Assembly: GCA_037176885.1 (NCBI GenBank)
Contig: JAWWNJ010000003.1
Location: 2,914,001-2,978,000 of the forward strand
Direction: 5' to 3'
From: Favolaschia claudopus
Taxonomy: Eukaryota; Basidiomycota; Agaricomycetes; Agaricales; Mycenaceae
DNA: 64,000 bases
In this document: piece by piece, positions 63,191 to 64,000 of the stretch
Position numbering within the stretch: position 1 is the stretch's first letter
Layout: every line of letters starts with the position of its first letter
Made by a program: the position numbers and the translations under genes
Notes under the pieces: model-generated
The model's input: only the letters and a program-made list of their open reading frames with translations
Told to the model about the DNA's origin: nothing
The model's database searches: none

Positions 63191-64000
63191 TTGACCTCGA
63201 CGAACCTCAATCCTCGTCGGCTTGCTCTGTAAACGCAGGAGGCAGTAACCCAAGCATCCAGTATTCACCCTCAGAGAGTGTGAAGGCCCATCGTGTCTCG
63301 AGTCGGAGGAAATGACCAAGTCGTCTTGTCCCAGAAAGGAAATTCCCGATTGTACGGATGGGTTGCAGCAGAAGGGACGAAAGGAATGAAGGAAAGTCAT
63401 AGATTAGGAACATAGATGACACATATGGTATGGCTGAATCATAGGCTTAGGTAACGGCTGTATCGAAGAATTCACCTATACTGCCTAATCACCCGTGGGT
63501 AGGAAGGGAAGTAGTACCGAAGGCCGAGTTCCAATTGAGAAATAGAGCCGGAATAAAGGTGTTGAAGATATGTGGTCGGCTGGGATAAACAGCAGGTCAG
63601 AAACGATAGAAAAGACGTCGAGGAGACTACAGAGTGCAGAAAAGAACGTGGTCCAGGGTCGGAATGAGAATGATGGGCATTGTAACAGCGTCATGGAGAA
63701 AATCGAGCTTGCTATATTGTTCGTTTGAGTTGGTGTTCACGATGGCCCGACCGGACCTGAGCAACATTCGAATATTTGATACAAGTTGCCACCAGGACGA
63801 AGAGCCAGCTTGCAAGTAGGGAAAGCAGTAGGGGACCGAGCGGAGAGCGGGCAAGAAGTCGCAGCTGACAGCTGAGGATGGTGGGAGGGAAGGCAAGAAA
63901 GTGGCAGAATGAATTCATGAAACATAGACGGAAGGGCGGGAAGGATTGCGGAAGAGGAGGTCAGCAAAAAATGCTGACCAGGCGAGCGGATGGGTGTGCA
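63191..64000. other. Right edge, no gene recognised
   Basis: Short minus-strand frames occur. One ATG-started frame at 63918-63712 includes a possible membrane helix (GPLLLSLLASWLFVLVATC). No family likeness and no splice joins. A gene entering from the right cannot be excluded. Confidence 0.3.

Noticed and set aside
64..63960. CRISPR arrays or rRNA genes
   Set aside because: No regularly spaced direct repeats and no rRNA-like conserved blocks were seen on either strand.

Overview
The window looks like nuclear DNA of a filamentous basidiomycete, most likely an Agaricomycete. Coding regions are cut by many short (about 50-65 bp) GT-AG introns. The gene families fit that group: a CYP63-like P450, BCS1-like AAA proteins, an MLKL-like N-domain protein with the ADAFPPLK motif, DUF6593/tubby-like and F-box/leucine-rich-type proteins, Ser/Pro-rich disordered proteins, and a full-length Helitron. 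The species cannot be named from the sequence. All exon joins were made by eye, by matching splice signals, phase and family motifs.

Left part (1-24 kb): an Argonaute fragment meets an inverted, frameshifted aldo/keto reductase remnant at the left edge, followed by a tRNA-derived SINE-like repeat. Next come a CRIB-repeat protein (+), a diverged local duplication, a small secreted protein (+), an IFI6/IFI27-like membrane protein (-), a long disordered protein (-), F-box gene 1 (-), a glutathione transferase with two apparent frameshifts (+), a tubby-like protein (+) and a secreted FAD-linked oxidase (-). The repeat-like interval 21.3-24.3 kb carries a near-perfect palindrome.

Middle (24-39 kb): an MLKL-like N-domain protein (-) and, upstream on the same strand, a BCS1-type AAA protein that appears to carry two successive BCS1 N domains. 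Then an alpha/beta hydrolase (+), an intact P450 (+), a small protein kinase with a degenerate catalytic loop (-), an unresolved hypothetical gene (-) and a 13-exon metacaspase (+).

Right part (39-64 kb): an intact Helitron encodes a 2,627-residue Rep/helicase with an added C-terminal USP-like peptidase domain; its 3' end (hairpin plus CTAG before T) is visible. It is followed by a short-chain dehydrogenase (+), aspartate kinase (+), a four-TM protein (+), a conserved disordered protein (+), F-box gene 2 (-, paralog of gene 1), a 382-bp non-autonomous hAT-type element with an 8-bp target duplication, and a GCTTAAG-rich repeat patch.

The housekeeping anchor is aspartate kinase (threonine/methionine pathway). 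Several genes belong to families tied to regulated cell death (metacaspase, MLKL-like, IFI6/27-like), but no shared regulation is visible and that theme is only inference. No rRNA, canonical tRNA or CRISPR was found.
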